Shown: piece after piece, positions 61,598 through 64,000 of the stretch
Position numbering within the stretch: the first letter of the stretch is position 1
Layout of the letters: each line of letters starts with the position of its first letter
Source of the DNA: Rhodobiaceae bacterium
GTDB taxonomy: Bacteria; Pseudomonadota; Alphaproteobacteria; Rhizobiales; Tepidamorphaceae
Assembly: GCA_020637855.1 (NCBI GenBank)
Contig: JACKJR010000008.1
Location: 45,171 to 109,170 of the forward strand
Direction: 5' to 3'
Length of the DNA: 64,000 bases
The notes under the pieces: model-generated
The model's input: the letters and a program-made list of their open reading frames with translations, nothing else
Databases searched by the model: none
What the model was told of the DNA's origin: nothing
Position numbers and translations under genes: made by a program

Positions 61598-62523
61598 GGC
61601 TCAATTGTCTCCAGATAGTGCTGATAGGTTTTGGCAATCCCCTCCTCTATCGAGGTTTTGGATTGCCATCCCCATGCGGTCTGGCGTGAGATGTCTGATA
61701 ATTTACGCGCCATGCCCACAGGTTTGGACAGGTCGTGCGTGAATGTTCCGCCCCAGCCGATGACATTGGCAACTATCCGATAATAGTCATTGATCGAATG
61801 ATCGGCGCCTACGCCCACATTCATCATGTCCGGCAGCTTTTCCAGTTCGTTAGCCGCACGGAAAACGGCATCAGCGAGGTCGGCGGAATACATGAATTCA
61901 CGGCGCGCGTTGCCATCGCCCCAGATTTCCACCGACTGATGACCATGTGTCTTGGCTGAATGGACCTTGTGAATGATCGCCGGAACGAGATGTGAATTCT
62001 GCGGGTCGAATTTGTCGTAGGCGCCGTAGAGATTGCACGGGATTAGCGTCTTGTACTGAAAGCCGGGATCCTCCCGGCGGATATATTCGCACAGCCGTAG
62101 CACAACGATCTTTGCGATGGCATAGCCCTCGTTGGTGGGCTCCAGTTCTCCCGTGAGAATCAGCTCTTCTCCCAGCGGGTTGGGAACAAGGCGCGGGTAT
62201 ATGCACGTGGAAGCAAGATTGATCAGTTGCTTAACACCTGCTGTGCGAGCGCCCATGATCACATTTCGGCCGATCATCACGTTGCGATCAAGGAATGCAA
62301 CAGGCTCGGACATGTTGGCTGCGATACCACCTACCTTGCCGGCTGAATGAACGATCAGGTCCGGTTTGTGATGATCGATGTAATTTTCGACGGCCGCGGT
62401 CTCCATCAAATCGAGTTCGCTGCTGGAAGGCGCGAGAATCTCCCAGTCCAGCGCACCCGGATGGTCCTGGATATTGCGGCCGACCATGCCCGAGCCGCCG
62501 GTGAGTAGGAGTTTTCGTGGCAT
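61594..62523 (-). CDS. GDP-fucose/GDP-colitose synthase-like epimerase/reductase
   Basis: A 309-residue short-chain dehydrogenase/reductase of the GDP-L-fucose synthase family. The NADP-binding loop is LTGGSGMVGRNI. The active-site Ser/Cys stretch is LASTCIYPRLVP, the Tyr-x-x-x-Lys is EGYAIAKI, and the second acid/base His is in PQNSHLVPAIIHK. The keto-sugar 3,5-epimerisation plus 4-reduction of this family would give GDP-fucose; with the neighbouring ColD-like dehydratase the 5-epimerase/reductase role (ColC, making GDP-colitose) is more likely. It lies five bases after gmd and overlaps the next gene. Confidence 0.88.
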   Translation of the reverse strand: MPRKLLLTGGSGMVGRNIQDHPGALDWEILAPSSSELDLMETAAVENYIDHHKPDLIVHSAGKVGGIAANMSEPVAFLDRNVMIGRNVIMGARTAGVKQLINLASTCIYPRLVPNPLGEELILTGELEPTNEGYAIAKIVVLRLCEYIRREDPGFQYKTLIPCNLYGAYDKFDPQNSHLVPAIIHKVHSAKTHGHQSVEIWGDGNARREFMYSADLADAVFRAANELEKLPDMMNVGVGADHSINDYYRIVANVIGWGGTFTHDLSKPVGMARKLSDISRQTAWGWQSKTSIEEGIAKTYQHYLETIEP

Positions 62524-62528
62524 GAGGA

Positions 62529-63650
62529 TCAGGTCTCGCGCGATGTCGGGGAAATATAGCCGTTATCAACGAGCAAACGGGTACGTTTCGCGGCCTCGAG
62601 ATCCTCGGCTACCATTTCCGCGCACATCTGGCGGGCTGAAATCTCGGGTTGCCAGCCGAGTTTCGCCTTGGCTTTGGATGGATCACCAAGCAGCGTGTCG
62701 ACCTCGGCCGGGCGAAAATATTTGGGGTCGATGCGCAGGATGACATCACCGGGTTGCACTCCTCGTGCCGCATCCCCCGAGACGGCGGCAACACGGCCGA
62801 CCTCGGAAACGCCCTCGCCGTCGAATTCCAGTGTGATGCCCAGATCCTCAGCAGCCCAAAGGATGAAGTCGCGCACCGAATGCTGTTCGCCGGAGGCAAT
62901 GACGAAATCCTCAGCCTCATCCTGCTGGAGCATAAGCCATTGCATCCGGACATAGTCCTTGGCGTGTCCCCAGTCACGCAAAGCATCGATGTTGCCCATG
63001 TAGAGACACGAATCGAGCCCTTGCGCGATGTGCGCCAGCCCGCGGGTGATTTTGCGGGTAACGAACGTCTCGCCGCGGCGAGGACTCTCGTGATTGAACA
63101 GGATACCATTGCAGGCATAGATTCCGTAGGCTTCGCGGTAGTTCACCGTGATCCAGTAGGCGTACATCTTTGCCACCGCATATGGTGATCGCGGATGGAA
63201 AGGCGTCGTTTCGCGCTGCGGAGTTTCCTGGACGAGGCCGTAAAGCTCAGAGCTCGATGCCTGGTAATAACGGGTGGTTGTGTCTAGGCCCAAGAAGCGG
63301 ATCGCTTCGAGCAAGCGCAGTGCTCCTAGCGCATCGACGTCGGCGGTATATTCAGGGGTCTCGAAACTGACCGCAACGTGGGATTGGGCGCCGAGATTAT
63401 AAATCTCGTCCGGGCGCACCTCGGCGATAATGCGCGTCAGGTTCGAAGCATCGGACAGATCACCATAGTGCAAGTGCAACTGCGGGTTCGTGACATGCGG
63501 GTCCTGAAACACATGATCGATCCGCTGGGTGTTGAACAACGAGGAACGCCGCTTGATGCCATGCACCTCGTAACCCTTCTCAAGCAGGAACTCTGCCAGA
63601 TAGGACCCATCCTGCCCTGTTATCCCGGTAATCAAGGCGCGTTTTGTCAT
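62529..63650 (-). CDS. gmd: GDP-mannose 4,6-dehydratase
   Basis: Converts GDP-mannose to GDP-4-keto-6-deoxymannose, the branch point for fucose, colitose, rhamnose and perosamine. The 373-residue protein starts at the ATG at 63650 (MTKRALITGITGQDGSYLAE). It has the NADP loop GITGQDGSYLAEFLLEKGYE, the catalytic SSSELYGLV and Tyr-x-x-x-Lys in SPYAVAKMYAYW, plus NHESPRRGETFVTRK. It heads the leftward three-gene cassette, so all three proteins are probably made together for surface polysaccharide synthesis. Confidence 0.96.
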   Translation of the reverse strand: MTKRALITGITGQDGSYLAEFLLEKGYEVHGIKRRSSLFNTQRIDHVFQDPHVTNPQLHLHYGDLSDASNLTRIIAEVRPDEIYNLGAQSHVAVSFETPEYTADVDALGALRLLEAIRFLGLDTTTRYYQASSSELYGLVQETPQRETTPFHPRSPYAVAKMYAYWITVNYREAYGIYACNGILFNHESPRRGETFVTRKITRGLAHIAQGLDSCLYMGNIDALRDWGHAKDYVRMQWLMLQQDEAEDFVIASGEQHSVRDFILWAAEDLGITLEFDGEGVSEVGRVAAVSGDAARGVQPGDVILRIDPKYFRPAEVDTLLGDPSKAKAKLGWQPEISARQMCAEMVAEDLEAAKRTRLLVDNGYISPTSRET

Positions 63651-63902
63651 GCCGACCGTGCTCCAAAATATACTCCCGCCCCTAATCCCTTGATGCTGTG
63701 ATGAAGTCAATCAAAGCGCGGAAATTGTATTGGGAAATTTGTACTCAGGCCGGCCTGCAAATGACCGGTTGCCAGGGCAAGTCATCACGCAGGAATGGGT
63801 TGCCCTTGCTTTGACTGGAAAGAAACGAGTACAGCCTAGACCGAACCCGATATCCGTGCCGGGGAATTGGGTCTGAGTTGAAACCCTTGTTCGGGGAAAT
63901 CC

Positions 63903-64000
63903 ATGTGGCCAAGACGCAAACTAGAGTTTCATGATCTGATTACACTTGGGTCGCCCCAATCGGTGCAAGGCGTCAATGTCGCCGGTCTGGCCAATCAGAT
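63903..64000 (+). CDS. start of an unidentified gene, cut by the window end
   Basis: An ATG at 63903 opens MWPRRKLEFHDLITLGSPQS and stays open to the last base (32 codons). It is divergent from gmd across about 250 gene-free bases, suggesting a promoter between. The protein cannot be identified from this piece. Confidence 0.35.
   Translation, partial: MWPRRKLEFHDLITLGSPQSVQGVNVAGLANQ

Overview
The window looks like a chromosome segment of an alphaproteobacterium of the order Hyphomicrobiales (Rhizobiales). The evidence is gene order and family signatures: tpiA-secG-pyrG-kdsA-eno-ftsB-pdhA-pdhB-pdhC-lpdA-lipA, a fused ispDF, a pyruvate dehydrogenase E1 beta subunit with its own lipoyl domain, and dusB(nifR3)-ntrB-ntrC-ntrY-ntrX-trkA-hfq-hflX. 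These assignments rest on reading translated sequence and motifs; no database search was possible.

Layout. 0-4.9 kb: tpiA, secG, pyrG, a VOC protein and kdsA. 4.9-9.4 kb: a leftward PAS/chemoreceptor pair (a split Aer-like sensor), an MFS transporter and a DUF1835 protein. 9.5-13.6 kb: eno, then a four-gene bufferin-type metallophore RiPP operon (DUF2282 precursor, DUF692/MNIO enzyme, DUF2063 partner, DoxX-like membrane protein). 13.7-21.7 kb: ftsB and the pyruvate dehydrogenase/lipoate block with several small membrane or helical proteins between the genes. 21.7-24 kb: a COQ10/RatA-like protein, a CinA C-terminal domain protein and ispDF. 24.1-36.4 kb: dusB, the two nitrogen two-component systems NtrBC and NtrYX, trkA, a TrkH-type subunit, hfq and hflX. 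36.5-46.4 kb, leftward: a second TrkH paralogue, mazG, and the chain rlpA-dacA-tmk-holB-metG-tatD-MBL hydrolase. 46.9-49.9 kb: a TRAP transporter operon closed by a clear terminator, followed by a small protein with a double-glycine-type leader.

50.5-60.2 kb is an accessory island next to tRNA-Ser(UGA). It has a P4-type tyrosine integrase at its far end, an AlpA-like HTH protein, a frameshifted cargo gene, an IS3-type remnant and several unknown small genes. Its main content is a 1565-residue STAND/AAA-type ATPase carrying fifteen tandem 47-residue helical repeats. Near-identical blocks seven units apart show recent repeat exchange. This ATPase is the best candidate here for an undescribed sensor or defence protein.

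60.4-63.7 kb: a leftward nucleotide-sugar cassette: gmd, a GDP-fucose-synthase-like epimerase/reductase, and a DegT-fold enzyme in which the catalytic lysine is replaced by histidine. Together they point to GDP-colitose (3,6-dideoxy-L-galactose) synthesis for surface polysaccharide. The window ends in the first codons of a rightward ORF.
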